DNA from: Candidatus Poribacteria bacterium
GTDB lineage: Bacteria > Poribacteria > WGA-4E > WGA-3G
Assembly: GCA_958295945.1 (NCBI GenBank)
Contig: OY282386.1
Location: 4,582,204-4,646,203, forward strand
Length of the DNA stretch: 64,000 nt
Reading direction: 5' to 3'
The notes under the pieces were generated by a model. It was not told the origin of the DNA. It made no database searches and was given only the letters and a program-made list of their open reading frames with translations. Shown here one piece after another: positions 53,094 through 63,938 of the stretch. The position numbers were made by a program, and so were the translations under genes. Numbering within the stretch: the stretch's first letter is position 1; each line of letters opens with the position of its first letter.

Positions 53094-53990
53094 CTAAGCT
53101 GAGAAAGGACGAAAACCGCGAACCATCAAGCCACGATCGGAATTTGATTTCTTTGCTTCTTCAGCTGCAGCTGCACGTTTCTCTGCCTCTGCACGATTTG
53201 ACGTGGTTGTGCCTCCAATTATCACAAAATCATCTGTCCGACGATATCGGTTGATAAATGCCGGACGCGGTTTATCTGACATATTCTGTTTTGAACCATG
53301 CACCGTTTTTACATTAAAGAATATAGAATCTCCTGCTCTTCCGACGACTGGTAGTGCACTTTCCCAAGGCCATTCATCCTCCTCTAAACCAAGATGTGAA
53401 AATGTATCCACATGTTTCAATTGTCCAAGCCGATGTGAACCAGGAACTACATGTAACGCACCATTCACAAGGTCAGTATCCACAACATAATTCAGAATAC
53501 CGACGGGTCCTTGAAAGCGATGCTCAAAATAGGCGGAGTCTTGATGAAGGTGTTTGGGGTGTCCACCAACAGGTTCTTTATACAGACACTGACCATTTCC
53601 AAATATCTCAACGTTCTGACCTAAAATCGCTTCAACGATACTAATAGCGTTTTCATCAAATGCAGAGTGGAAAAATGATGCACTTGTTTGATAATTGATT
53701 GAGAGGACCATAATCTGTTTATCTCGATCATACCCATGTGGAGCAGGAATGAAAAGAGTCCCGTTTGGCGTTCGCCATCCTTCAGTTATCTGTTGTGCTT
53801 GATCAAGCAGTGCTAAAGATTCTGCTGCAGCAGCTTCTATATCTTTGTGTAATTCTTTGATATAAGGATTCATCAGACCACGTACTACGAGACATCCGTG
53901 CTGATCAAATATGTCAGCTGCTTTCTGAGAATCTAAATTGTCAACCGACATTTCTATTTCTTCAACAGTAATCTTCTTTTCCTGATTCAT
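53094..53990 (-). CDS. Phytanoyl-CoA dioxygenase (PhyH)-family protein
   Basis: The 298-residue oxygenase has H149 and D151 (LHQDSAYFEHR) and H231 (TVHGSKQN) as the iron triad, with RPAFINRYR downstream for 2-oxoglutarate. VVPGSHRLG precedes the distal ligand. A charged Ala/Glu-rich helix (EAEKRAAAAEEAKKS) is added near the C-terminus. ATG 53990 is chosen because AAGGAG lies at ideal distance; the longer frame would start upstream of that site. It follows the small hypothetical gene at 54064 by 73 bases. Confidence 0.88.
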   Translation of the reverse strand: MNQEKKITVEEIEMSVDNLDSQKAADIFDQHGCLVVRGLMNPYIKELHKDIEAAAAESLALLDQAQQITEGWRTPNGTLFIPAPHGYDRDKQIMVLSINYQTSASFFHSAFDENAISIVEAILGQNVEIFGNGQCLYKEPVGGHPKHLHQDSAYFEHRFQGPVGILNYVVDTDLVNGALHVVPGSHRLGQLKHVDTFSHLGLEEDEWPWESALPVVGRAGDSIFFNVKTVHGSKQNMSDKPRPAFINRYRRTDDFVIIGGTTTSNRAEAEKRAAAAEEAKKSNSDRGLMVRGFRPFSA

Positions 53991-54063
53991 AAAAGTACTC
54001 CTTAATAACAACAATGAACGAAGTGAAAATTGTCTGACAATCCAGAATTGATCAAATCACAGA

Positions 54064-54405
54064 TCATCCCCAAGTGGGTCTGTTTCCAGTTAATTTTTCT
54101 AAATAATCTGCTGATTTTTTTAGTTCTTCTTTGATTTTCTTTTTACCGCGTATCTTCTCTGCCTCTTCTGTTCTATATTTCACTCTGTATGAACCTTTGT
54201 AGTTGCGGCGCAGTGCAAATTCACCCGGAACATTTCTGTTTACATACGAAAGCATATTGTGCAGCAACCAATAAATATCAGTAGGAGAAAATTGCAAATG
54301 ACAATGTTCAGAATTTTCCTTGACAGCTTCCAAAGTGTCCTGCACAATATCCACAACTTCTGCAAGAGTATAGGCTTTGTTCTCTTCCAAATTAATGTGA
54401 TTCAT
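54064..54405 (-). CDS. Hypothetical protein, 113 residues
   Basis: I do not recognise this protein. It is helical and basic towards its end (KIRGKKKIKEELKKSADYLEKL), with a central SPTDIYWLLHNMLSYVNRN segment. No signal peptide, membrane helix or DNA-binding motif is evident. It starts 11 bases after the XdhC stop in the same direction, so it probably belongs to that transcript. Confidence 0.6.
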   Translation of the reverse strand: MNHINLEENKAYTLAEVVDIVQDTLEAVKENSEHCHLQFSPTDIYWLLHNMLSYVNRNVPGEFALRRNYKGSYRVKYRTEEAEKIRGKKKIKEELKKSADYLEKLTGNRPTWG

Positions 54406-54416
54406 AATTGTATACC

Positions 54417-55517
54417 TTATATTCTAATGGTAGGCATTTTTTCAGTTTTTGCTTCATAAGAATGTCCACTATTTCCACTATTGCGAACTTGTATTAGCTG
54501 CGATGCTATACTAACAGCAATTTCAGGTACAGTTTTGGAGTTTATATCTAAGCCAATTGGCGCATTCACGCGTTGTAGTTTTTCTTTTGGAATTCCAATT
54601 TCAAGCAGATCATCAAATATAAGTTTTATTTTCCTCCTGCTTCCAATTAATCCAATATATCGGGCATCCGATTCCACGACACTATGGAGTGCAGATTCAT
54701 CGTGTTGATGCCCCCTTGTAACAATAACAACATAGGTCAAATGATTCTTTGGATATTTCTTGAGTTCTTCAGCGATATCACCAATAATAATTTCGTCCGC
54801 TTCGGGTAACCGTTCTGATGAAGCAAAATCTGCTCTATCATCAACGATAACTATGTCAAAATCTAACCAGTTGCCGAGATGGCATAGTGCCTGTCCAACA
54901 TGTCCTGCTCCTGCAATGAGTAAAGTCGGTCTGGGTTGGAGCGGTTCAAGAAAGAGGGTCGTGGTATCATTCTGTTTGAAGATATCTGCTTTATTTTTTT
55001 CAAGGATATCGGTCATTTTGTCTTCTACATCCAATTCCAATGCAGGACTTCCTAATGTTCCAAATCGTTCACCATTGGAAGCAAATATCATCTTCAAGCC
55101 AACATTTGAATTTTGTTGATTGCTTTTTACAACCGTTGCACAGACAAGTGGCACCTTATCCGCACTTAGTTGTTGTAGTCGCGTGAATAAGTCTGCCTCG
55201 GTGATTGTTCTCGGAATATCAATGAAGATTTTCATATTCCCACCACAGATTAGTCCATCATCCCAACCGTAGTCACTATCCAGTTGAAATTCCAAGAGTT
55301 GAGGCGTGCCATCTTGCATTAATCCGATAGCTTGTCGACGCGCTTCTGCTTCAACACATCCTCCTCCGAGGGTTCCGATGTTACGTAAGTCCGGAAGAAT
55401 CAGCAGTTTTGCCCCCGGTTTTTGTGGTGTAGAACCTTTGGTTTCAACCACAGTACAGTAGGCACCCACCTGATCGGATCCGATTAACTCTGGGATTTTT
55501 TGATATATTTTCTTCAT
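54417..55517 (-). CDS. XdhC/CoxI-family molybdoenzyme maturation protein
   Basis: XdhC-type proteins bind molybdenum cofactor and insert its sulfurated form into xanthine-dehydrogenase-type enzymes. The 366-residue product has the N-terminal XdhC/CoxI domain (VVETKGSTPQKPGAK, GTLGGGCVEAEAR) and a C-terminal Rossmann domain (LLIAGAGHVGQALCHLG, VVIVTRGHQHD, YIGLIGSRRK, NAPIGLDI). No molybdoenzyme subunits (XdhA/B, CoxL) are in the window, so its client must be encoded elsewhere. It follows the degenerate dehydrogenase gene by 86 bases. Confidence 0.9.
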   Translation of the reverse strand: MKKIYQKIPELIGSDQVGAYCTVVETKGSTPQKPGAKLLILPDLRNIGTLGGGCVEAEARRQAIGLMQDGTPQLLEFQLDSDYGWDDGLICGGNMKIFIDIPRTITEADLFTRLQQLSADKVPLVCATVVKSNQQNSNVGLKMIFASNGERFGTLGSPALELDVEDKMTDILEKNKADIFKQNDTTTLFLEPLQPRPTLLIAGAGHVGQALCHLGNWLDFDIVIVDDRADFASSERLPEADEIIIGDIAEELKKYPKNHLTYVVIVTRGHQHDESALHSVVESDARYIGLIGSRRKIKLIFDDLLEIGIPKEKLQRVNAPIGLDINSKTVPEIAVSIASQLIQVRNSGNSGHSYEAKTEKMPTIRI

Positions 55518-55603
55518 TGGACATCCTGAGTGAAATCATTTAATTTTGAATGATTGTTAAATCGTGGTAAGAAATCCTCCAACCAATGTAGGTCAAATCT
55601 GTA

Positions 55604-56527
55604 TCAACTAAAGTTCTGTGATGTTGCACTTTGCGCGACCAGTTCTTTGAATTGTTCGCGCTGAGTGTCCGTTAGGTCTAAAGGTATTATTGATTCTATA
55701 CCGTTGCTTCCGATTTTTGATGGAACGTTGAGGAAAACAGAAGTCGTATCAGTAGTAATCAATGTGCCAACACTCATCACTCGTTTCTTATCCAGACTGA
55801 TTGCGGATAGTACTTGTAGAATATGACTTGATAATGTGTACTCATTTGCCGAAGTGTAGGGACAACGTTTTGAAACGACCTCAGATAGTTCTTGTATGTC
55901 AGATTCATTCATCAATTGTGATAACGGAATTCCATTAATCCTACAATATTCAGGTAGTGGATAAGTGACTTCGTCATTACCAATAGCCAAAGCAGAAATG
56001 TCATTAACTGAGAGACCGAGTCGATTTGTTATTTCTGCTTTTATATGAGCTGTAGAAACTCCATTAGCAATTCCAATGATGCCTTTCAATCCATTTGTTT
56101 GATGTATCCATGCTGCAATATGATTTGCATAAGGCATTGCAATCAATACAATTGCATTCTGGATCTTTTCCAGAATTTTCGGAACAATTTGGCGAGTCAG
56201 TGAGAGATTGGTCGTTTTCAAAGCGTGTGCAGCGTGAAAACCGAAGGGTAAGGACGCAGGTAGCAGGACAACAACTTGTGAATCGGATAGTTCCTCTGAT
56301 GAACTTGCAATACTTATTTGTGTGTCACTGGGACTCACTGCGGCTGCTAAAGTGAGATCTTCAATTCCATCTGCTAAAGACTTACGATTTGATGCGCCTC
56401 GGGTGACTTGTTTTATTCCGGCTTGTGAACCTGAGAAAATGACAATATGCTGTGCTAACTCATTTTGAGATATACCCCAAGCTACCGAAAGTGCTAAATG
56501 ACTGTTTCCTATCAATGATATTTTCAT
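55604..56527 (-). CDS. Degenerate lactate/malate dehydrogenase-like protein, probably inactive
   Basis: The 307-residue protein follows the lactate/malate dehydrogenase fold from end to end (MKISLIGNSHLALSVAW; QVVVLLPASLPFG; IVLIAMPYANHIA; IIGIANGVSTAHIKAEI; YPLPEYCRINGIPLSQL; FLNVPSKIGSNGIE). Key positions are altered: GxGxVG reads GNSHLA, the NP of the substrate loop reads MPYAN, the substrate arginine region reads VSTAHIK, and the catalytic GxHG histidine reads GNDE. It therefore lacks catalytic residues and may bind nucleotide or act as a partner. Its ATG overlaps the stop of the 932-residue gene. Confidence 0.7.
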   Translation of the reverse strand: MKISLIGNSHLALSVAWGISQNELAQHIVIFSGSQAGIKQVTRGASNRKSLADGIEDLTLAAAVSPSDTQISIASSSEELSDSQVVVLLPASLPFGFHAAHALKTTNLSLTRQIVPKILEKIQNAIVLIAMPYANHIAAWIHQTNGLKGIIGIANGVSTAHIKAEITNRLGLSVNDISALAIGNDEVTYPLPEYCRINGIPLSQLMNESDIQELSEVVSKRCPYTSANEYTLSSHILQVLSAISLDKKRVMSVGTLITTDTTSVFLNVPSKIGSNGIESIIPLDLTDTQREQFKELVAQSATSQNFS

Positions 56528-59322
56528 ACTGCATGTTCCTGTAATAATGTATCAACAATCTCTTGAAAGCAAGATTCAAGATTTTCACGTTGCATATCCA
56601 TATCCGATTCTGCTACAAGTTTAGTATCAAGTAGTTTGTCATATCGTTCAACGAATTCCATTAATTGTTCAACCTCTTTTTCATAGCATACAGCAGAAGT
56701 TAATACCTTTTCCTTGACTATAACGGGTAGTTCCTCAGAGGTAATCTGAGTTAATTCCCATCTCCATACTTTTTCAGATATATAAGATGTGAATTTATCT
56801 AAAACTTCACCCTGATAACTGCTTTTCTGAAGTTCTTTAACCTCTTGAATTAATCCTAAGACTTGATTGAATAGATCATCGGAAAGTAATTTTCGAAGTT
56901 CCATTATTATCCGTCCGGTTGTGGAAATCGGCAATTTGTTCTGTAGCAGAAACACCCGTAGATTCGGATAATCATCCAAAGTTCTTACATCAGTAAGCCA
57001 AGTCTCACCGATTGAAGGGAGGTCATCCAGATCAAAACTTAGTACTTGTTGCTTTCGAATCTCTTCGATTTCAGAACCATTTCTCTTGATTCCAGCGTCT
57101 GCCAGTATGCTGATGACTTCGGATTCACTATAGGGTTTTAAGAAGGAGATCATATCACCCACTTTTTTCTGTTCTGCTTGAATTGTTTCAAAGGTTACTT
57201 GTCCGTTGTTTTTTGGATTAACATTGCTACGTTTTTGTTCCTTACGTTGTAGACTTGTCAATCTGCTTGCACGTTTTGCGAGTGTTTCATCATATCGAAT
57301 CAATTCTTCACGTAAAAGGGAGAGCGTAACATCTCCATGAATTGCAAGTTTCTCAGTCGTCGTAATTTCATGTAAGTTGTGTCCAGTTTTCGACATAACA
57401 ACTTTATTTAAGTTGCGTTCCAAATACTTACGATCCTTTTCATTTTCAACGACCATCTGACTACTTAAGGTAAGATTCATCAGACGTTTAGTCTGATCGG
57501 GCACACTGATATTGATGTCGCATACCGGTTCAAAATCCGATATTAATTTCTCACGTGTTTTTCCATTGAGGATTAGACTCCACAAAGTTGCATAGTATGC
57601 ACTCAATTTTTCAGAATCAATAGGAGTATTCTCAATCCACATTTTGATAATGAAATTATGGTCATGAATTTGATGAATAATTTCTTGAAGTTCTACATCG
57701 CTAATCTCAAATCCAGGAAATTTTGCTGTTTTCCGGTTCGATTGGTTTTTCCGATAGTTAGATGAAGACTTGGTTGATGATATTATGGTCTCAATCGGTT
57801 GAATAATCTGCTCAAAATCCTGTTTGTGTTGACTTGCAAAGTTCGCTATATCAAGAAGATTTAACCATAAGTTTCGTAACCTTTCAATTTGCTGTGGATA
57901 GAAACTTGAACGTAAAGTTAAACGTGTCATTTTTTCACGTACTGTTCCGGATGTCCATTCTGGCAAAGGTATTATTTCTTGTAATACATCATTGGAATAG
58001 ATCTTTAAATCAACTGAAGTAACAAGTCCAGATGCGATAAAATCGGTTTCAAAAACGAGGTCATGGAATAATGCATTGGCATGTTCAACGACCTGATTTG
58101 TCAAAACATAACTTGACTGAATCATTTGGTTATGTGTCAGTTGTTCATTCTCTTGTAGCTGCCAATGTTCTATTATCGGTTCAATTTTCTTTCTAAGAAG
58201 TTGCGTTGTCTCTCTTGAGACATCCTCCTCAAAATGTTCTGTCAGATATTCAGCGTAGAAATCACAAAATGTATTCAATGTATTCAACAATTCACGAATG
58301 ACAAGGTCGTCCCAAACTTTATTATGAATCCGTTGACCTTTATCCAGCATGAGTGCTTTCAGACGACTCTCAACCCCTTGTTGGTATTGCATTATCAATT
58401 GATATGCATGGGGATTTGCTTTGACCATATAATTATCAATTTTTTCTGAACACCTACCAATTGCGTCTTCAATTTCTTTTGTTGCTGCATTGAATTCAAT
58501 TGGTTTTAACTTGATTGCGTTGGGTTCAAGTGAATTTAGAACTGCAGCAGTAGGCAGAATTCTCACTTTTCTATTCGATTCAGTTTCTGATTCCTCAACA
58601 AGTCGTGAGTGTAAAGCTAAAGTGTATTCTAAATCAAGAAGATCAGGATACTGTTTGTCGAGTGTCCGTATGACAACCAGTGCAGTATCGTATCCCTCTT
58701 CCCCAATTTCTGCAAGCATTTCATCTTCGTTGAGATGCACTCTGTTAATGTGGGTCTGTTCTGGAATAATTACCTTTGCAGAATTACTATCAGTATCTTC
58801 TGAGTTTGTTAGTATATACCCTCCTGTTTTAATATTAGTTGGTAATGACAAACGTACTTGCAAGACTTCTTCAGCGAGTTCAGTGAGTGTCAACGATTTT
58901 CCTAAATGTTGAACAATGATGTTAGTAATCACACCGTCAGCAAAATCAGTGATTTGCCTGGTATTACGTTCTAACTCCTGAACACTCTTGTGAACGCGGT
59001 CATAATCGTCAATTGCAATAGCTTGAACCATTGTCTCATCAATCCAGGATATCCATGCCCCTGGTCTATACTTCACTTTTAGAGTAAGATCGCCGTCTTT
59101 TGAGTCGAATCCGGGAAGGATTGTGTTTTCGGATGATTTCTTCGGTGTCCAGATTATAAGATGCTTAGTGTTTTTGCTGTCGAGAGCTAATCCAAAAGTA
59201 TCCCCCCAACTTATTCTTCCTTCAAGACTGGCTTTGATTTTATCAGTTAAAGTAAAGAGTGAGTCAGTGTTTAAATCAAGTGATATATCATACATTGCGT
59301 CAATTAGACAGTCCCTCCACAT
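56524..59322 (-). CDS. Unknown 932-residue helical protein
   Basis: I do not recognise this protein. It has no signal peptide or membrane helix. The first 150 residues look alpha/beta (ISLDLNTDSLFTLTDKIKAS, HLIIWTPKKS). The rest is mainly helical with several Leu/Glu-rich segments (for example ELVIRE-like helices and LLREELIRYDETLAKRASRL) and a charged loop near 520-540 (SSSNYRKNQSNRK). The overlap with the degenerate dehydrogenase gene (ATGA, 56524-56527) shows tight coupling. The ATG at 59322 has no ribosome-binding site; an in-frame ATG at 59295 also exists, with GGAGG 17 bases upstream. Function unknown. Confidence 0.75.
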   Translation of the reverse strand: MWRDCLIDAMYDISLDLNTDSLFTLTDKIKASLEGRISWGDTFGLALDSKNTKHLIIWTPKKSSENTILPGFDSKDGDLTLKVKYRPGAWISWIDETMVQAIAIDDYDRVHKSVQELERNTRQITDFADGVITNIIVQHLGKSLTLTELAEEVLQVRLSLPTNIKTGGYILTNSEDTDSNSAKVIIPEQTHINRVHLNEDEMLAEIGEEGYDTALVVIRTLDKQYPDLLDLEYTLALHSRLVEESETESNRKVRILPTAAVLNSLEPNAIKLKPIEFNAATKEIEDAIGRCSEKIDNYMVKANPHAYQLIMQYQQGVESRLKALMLDKGQRIHNKVWDDLVIRELLNTLNTFCDFYAEYLTEHFEEDVSRETTQLLRKKIEPIIEHWQLQENEQLTHNQMIQSSYVLTNQVVEHANALFHDLVFETDFIASGLVTSVDLKIYSNDVLQEIIPLPEWTSGTVREKMTRLTLRSSFYPQQIERLRNLWLNLLDIANFASQHKQDFEQIIQPIETIISSTKSSSNYRKNQSNRKTAKFPGFEISDVELQEIIHQIHDHNFIIKMWIENTPIDSEKLSAYYATLWSLILNGKTREKLISDFEPVCDINISVPDQTKRLMNLTLSSQMVVENEKDRKYLERNLNKVVMSKTGHNLHEITTTEKLAIHGDVTLSLLREELIRYDETLAKRASRLTSLQRKEQKRSNVNPKNNGQVTFETIQAEQKKVGDMISFLKPYSESEVISILADAGIKRNGSEIEEIRKQQVLSFDLDDLPSIGETWLTDVRTLDDYPNLRVFLLQNKLPISTTGRIIMELRKLLSDDLFNQVLGLIQEVKELQKSSYQGEVLDKFTSYISEKVWRWELTQITSEELPVIVKEKVLTSAVCYEKEVEQLMEFVERYDKLLDTKLVAESDMDMQRENLESCFQEIVDTLLQEHAV

Positions 59323-59410
59323 TGGTAATCATACGAAACAATATAATAGACAACGACTTCGTAGATTAGAATTTACAGATTTTTTGAAGTTTCTCACTAA
59401 GGAGATTACT

Positions 59411-59989
59411 TCAGGTGATATTTTCCATATTCAATTCGTTCTTAATTTCAAGTCCCCATACGTCCCAACCTTTAACTTTCTTTCTTGCAAAAAGTTCAAG
59501 TTTATTCTGTTGCGGAAACATCTCATCAATCCGTTTACGCACCTCATCCGGTTTCTCTGAATGTTGATTACGTTGAGATTGTACAAGTTGCCTAATATTC
59601 CGCATTCCTCTTGGCTGAGGAATTGTTCCACGTTTAAAGACCAGACATAATTCACATTGGCTCATGGTATAGAATCCCGGGTTGACGCGGCATTTATCCC
59701 ACACAAATGCGACTGTTGCCCAACGAAATCCCCACGCTTTTCCTAACAGTATGGCTTGGTCAAGATGCGGGGATGTACTCCACATGAAGAGCAGACAGTT
59801 TTCTGAAGTAATGGATGAAATATTCCAATCAGCCATTTCAGTAACAGAAATGGTTGGATAATGCATTATTGCTCCACCACTATCTTTTCCACCTATTCCT
59901 GTGTGTTGCAGTTGACCTTTGTAGTCCCAGGGTGGATCTGCGTAGAGTATTTGATATTTTTTTTTCGGAAATGGCGGGTGCGAATTCAT
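59411..59989 (-). CDS. MT-A70-family adenine N6-methyltransferase
   Basis: The 192-residue protein has the MT-A70 signature ILYADPPWDYKG (DPPW at 18-21), then MHYPTISVTEMADW, LLFMWSTSPHLDQAI, VAFVWDKC and the closing KPDEVRKRIDEMFP...KLELFAR. In bacteria and phages such proteins methylate adenine in DNA, often as phage anti-restriction or orphan methyltransferases. No endonuclease is adjacent. It lies upstream of the 932-residue gene by 88 bases in the same direction. Target sequence unknown. Confidence 0.9.
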   Translation of the reverse strand: MNSHPPFPKKKYQILYADPPWDYKGQLQHTGIGGKDSGGAIMHYPTISVTEMADWNISSITSENCLLFMWSTSPHLDQAILLGKAWGFRWATVAFVWDKCRVNPGFYTMSQCELCLVFKRGTIPQPRGMRNIRQLVQSQRNQHSEKPDEVRKRIDEMFPQQNKLELFARKKVKGWDVWGLEIKNELNMENIT

Positions 59990-60018
59990 ATTATGTTAAC
60001 AAACAAGACTTCACAATA

Positions 60019-60237
60019 TTATACAACAGTATTACCAAAATTACAAACGCGATTGAAGGATATGAGTGCAAATATTTTGGCATTAGCCTCGTCATCTTCT
60101 TGTTGCAGACTTTGTAGTCCCAATAAATCCAAATCAACGTCAATTGCACCAATGGCAATCGTCTGAGACGAAAATCCCAGCAACAAGAAAAACACTCTAT
60201 TTGTGCCAAATGCATTACACATCCTGTAGCATATCAT
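60019..60237 (-). CDS. Possible small protein of 65-72 residues
   Basis: A frame with a hydrophobic start (RVFFLLLGFSSQTIAIGAID) and an acidic continuation (LQSLQQEDDEANAKIF) fills the gap between nuoI and the MT-A70 gene. There is no ribosome-binding site and no family match in memory. It may be chance or a remnant. Confidence 0.25.
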   Translation of the reverse strand: MICYRMCNAFGTNRVFFLLLGFSSQTIAIGAIDVDLDLLGLQSLQQEDDEANAKIFALISFNRVCNFGNTVV

Positions 60238-60256
60238 CAGAATACTCGCTTATATG

Positions 60257-60805
60257 CTACTTTGCATCAACACTTAGCCCCTCCTGAACGATGTCGTTGT
60301 TTGCAACTAACATATCACGATCAAAGATAAAATCACTACGTTTGCCACCAAGTTTCTCACCCTCAGTTTGTTGTTCTCTGAAGTATTGTGGTAGCGTCAG
60401 TCCAGTCATGCGTATTGCGTCTTCAGGACATGCTTCAACACAATAACCACAGAAGATACAGCGGAGCATATTGATTTCAAATACATCCGGGTATTTTTCA
60501 CGTTGGTAACCTTCTTTAGTTGTCCAACCTTCTGGAGCAGGTGCTGCCTGTATTGTAATGCAATCAGCAGGACAAGCAGTTGCACATAAGAAACATGCAA
60601 CACACTTGATTTCATCTTTTTCAGTCTTGGTTAATTTGTGGATACCTCGATAGCGGTCATTTCGTTCATTGACACTTCGAGGATCTTCAGGATATTGGAC
60701 GGTTAATTTCTTTTTTGGGATGTGTTTCAACGTTGTGAACATCCCCTTAAGCAATGCTGGGATATAGAGTCTATCCCAAAATGACATCTCTTCGTTAACT
60801 TTCAT
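60257..60805 (-). CDS. nuoI: NADH-quinone oxidoreductase subunit I (NuoI)-like ferredoxin
   Basis: The 182-residue protein has two 4Fe-4S clusters: KCVACFLCATACP and RCIFCGYCVEACP, spaced as in NuoI, preceded by a helical N-terminus (FWDRLYIPALLKGMFTTLKH) and RYRGIHKL. In complex I, NuoI passes electrons between clusters N6a and N6b. No other nuo gene is nearby, although some bacteria scatter nuo genes. It lies 38 bases after guaB, and co-transcription is likely. The C-terminal tail (DRDMLVANNDIVQEG) is a little longer than usual. Confidence 0.85.
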   Translation of the reverse strand: MKVNEEMSFWDRLYIPALLKGMFTTLKHIPKKKLTVQYPEDPRSVNERNDRYRGIHKLTKTEKDEIKCVACFLCATACPADCITIQAAPAPEGWTTKEGYQREKYPDVFEINMLRCIFCGYCVEACPEDAIRMTGLTLPQYFREQQTEGEKLGGKRSDFIFDRDMLVANNDIVQEGLSVDAK

Positions 60806-60843
60806 AGGTGGTATTCCTTTCTGAGAAATTCAGTATAATCTCA

Positions 60844-62358
<1,515 letters not shown>

Positions 62359-62480
62359 CTATATATTGATTATGGTGGGTGAGTATGGTTCGCTATTCTT
62401 ATTCTAAAATATGCTTGCCAACTATCTTAAATTATAGCATATTGTCGTATTTATGTCAAAATATTTTGAATATAAAGGAT

Positions 62481-62602
62481 GTGTAAAGTTATTGGCAAAA
62501 TTTCATCAAAGAATCAGTAGGTACGATCTCCGTATCACGACAGGTCGGAATCTGAGTTCTCTCTTACAAAGATTTATGTGATTATTGCCAAAAACTTTTC
62601 AC
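62481..62602. repeat. Degenerate inverted-repeat element (about 120 bp)
   Basis: GTGTAAAGTTATTGGCAA at 62481 and TTGCCAAAAACTTTTCAC ending at 62602 are imperfect inverse complements. Between them lie degraded versions of the GTAGGxACGATCTCCG and CGGAATCTGAGTTCTCTC arms. It appears to be an old copy of a MITE-like family. Confidence 0.45.
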
Positions 62603-62680
62603 AGCCAAATGCAACAGTATTTTTTCCAAAACTAATGCAACTGTGCTAAAATATCGTAAAAACAAATTAAGGAGTTAGTA

Positions 62681-63727
62681 ATGGGAAACCAAAACGTTGG
62701 AATTGTTGGACTTGGCTGGGTTGCTGGTGCGCACATTGAAGCATTCAAAGCAGTTGATGGGGCAGATGTAACTGCAATCTGTTCACGACGTGAACACGAT
62801 GAAACTGCATTGGCGGAGACTTATGGCACACCACTAAAAGCATATACCGATTATGATAAGATGATTGCCGATCCCGATATACACATAATTGATATTTGTA
62901 CACCGCATCCTTTTCATGCAGAACAAGCAATCGCTGCTGCAAATGCCGGAAAACACCTTATCATCGAAAAACCGATATGCCTCACATATCAAGATGCTTT
63001 GGCAATCCGTGATGCTGTAAAATCAACGGGAGTCAATGTATGTGTCTGTTTTGAGTGTCGTTACAGTGCACACTTTACCATGATCCGTTCTGTAATTGAC
63101 AATGGCTTGCTCGGTGAATTGCATTACGCTGAAGTGGATTACTACCACGGAATCGGACCTTGGTACGGACAATATGAATGGAATATCAAAAAGGACTTCG
63201 GGGGAAGCACATTACTTACTGCGGGATGTCATGCCCTTGATGCACTGCTATTCTTTATGGATGGCAATGTTGAAGAGGTAACCAGTTATCATACCAAATC
63301 CGCCGGTGAAGCATTTCAACCTTACGAATACAAAACAACCAGTGTCAGTCTTCTAAAGTTTGAGGATGGACAGAAAATCGGTAAAGTCACTTCTTGTGTA
63401 GATTGCCTGCAACCGTATTATTTCCACATTCATCTTGTTGGAAGTGAAGGAAGTTTGCTTGATAACAGAATCTATTCATCAAAACTAAAAGGAATGGACA
63501 AAAGTAAGTGGAGCACACTTGAAACATCCCTCATTGACTCTGGTGATGTGAGTGATCACCCTTATGAACCGCAATTCCAAGCATTCATAGATAGTATCGG
63601 ACGCAACGAACCGATGCCGTTGACAGATTTTGACACGGCTTTTGAAACACACCGAGTCGTATTCGCTGCTGATAGGTCAGCAGAAGCTGGAGGCCAGACG
63701 GTTAAGTTATCTGGGCTTGCAGGATAA
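62681..63727 (+). CDS. Gfo/Idh/MocA-family oxidoreductase
   Basis: The 348-residue protein starts [20 protein letters not shown] (Rossmann), with [20 protein letters not shown] and the family signature [14 protein letters not shown]. The C-terminal domain has the active-site region [20 protein letters not shown] and EVTSYHTKS. It probably oxidises or reduces a sugar or cyclitol. ATG 62681 has an AAGGAG at good distance. Not closely similar to the other Gfo/Idh/MocA protein at 38186. Monocistronic, with a hairpin about 50 bases after the stop. Confidence 0.9.
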   Translation: MGNQNVGIVGLGWVAGAHIEAFKAVDGADVTAICSRREHDETALAETYGTPLKAYTDYDKMIADPDIHIIDICTPHPFHAEQAIAAANAGKHLIIEKPICLTYQDALAIRDAVKSTGVNVCVCFECRYSAHFTMIRSVIDNGLLGELHYAEVDYYHGIGPWYGQYEWNIKKDFGGSTLLTAGCHALDALLFFMDGNVEEVTSYHTKSAGEAFQPYEYKTTSVSLLKFEDGQKIGKVTSCVDCLQPYYFHIHLVGSEGSLLDNRIYSSKLKGMDKSKWSTLETSLIDSGDVSDHPYEPQFQAFIDSIGRNEPMPLTDFDTAFETHRVVFAADRSAEAGGQTVKLSGLAG

Positions 63728-63938
63728 GATAGCGTGAATATGGAGTTAAATTCGGTTGTGAAAAATCAGCTTCAATTCAGGTGGGGTCTTTTTGCTCCAC
63801 CTGAACCACTAATTATGAGACATGATGAGGCACAAAGATGCCGCAATAAAATATGGTATGGTGCTGTGCGACAATGTGGTAGTAGGTTGGGTTAGGGAAG
63901 TTGTATATTCTTGGAAATAAAATAATTCGGATCAACAA
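63728..63938. other. Intergenic sequence with one hairpin
   Basis: Apart from the hairpin at 63776-63805 nothing is seen between the oxidoreductase stop and the possible gene end at 63939. Confidence 0.5.
63776..63805 (+). terminator. Hairpin downstream of the oxidoreductase gene
   Basis: TTCAGGTGG (63776-63784) and CCACCTGAA (63797-63805) form a perfect 9-bp stem with a T-rich 12-base loop. No T-run follows, so an intrinsic terminator is possible but not certain. Confidence 0.45.
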
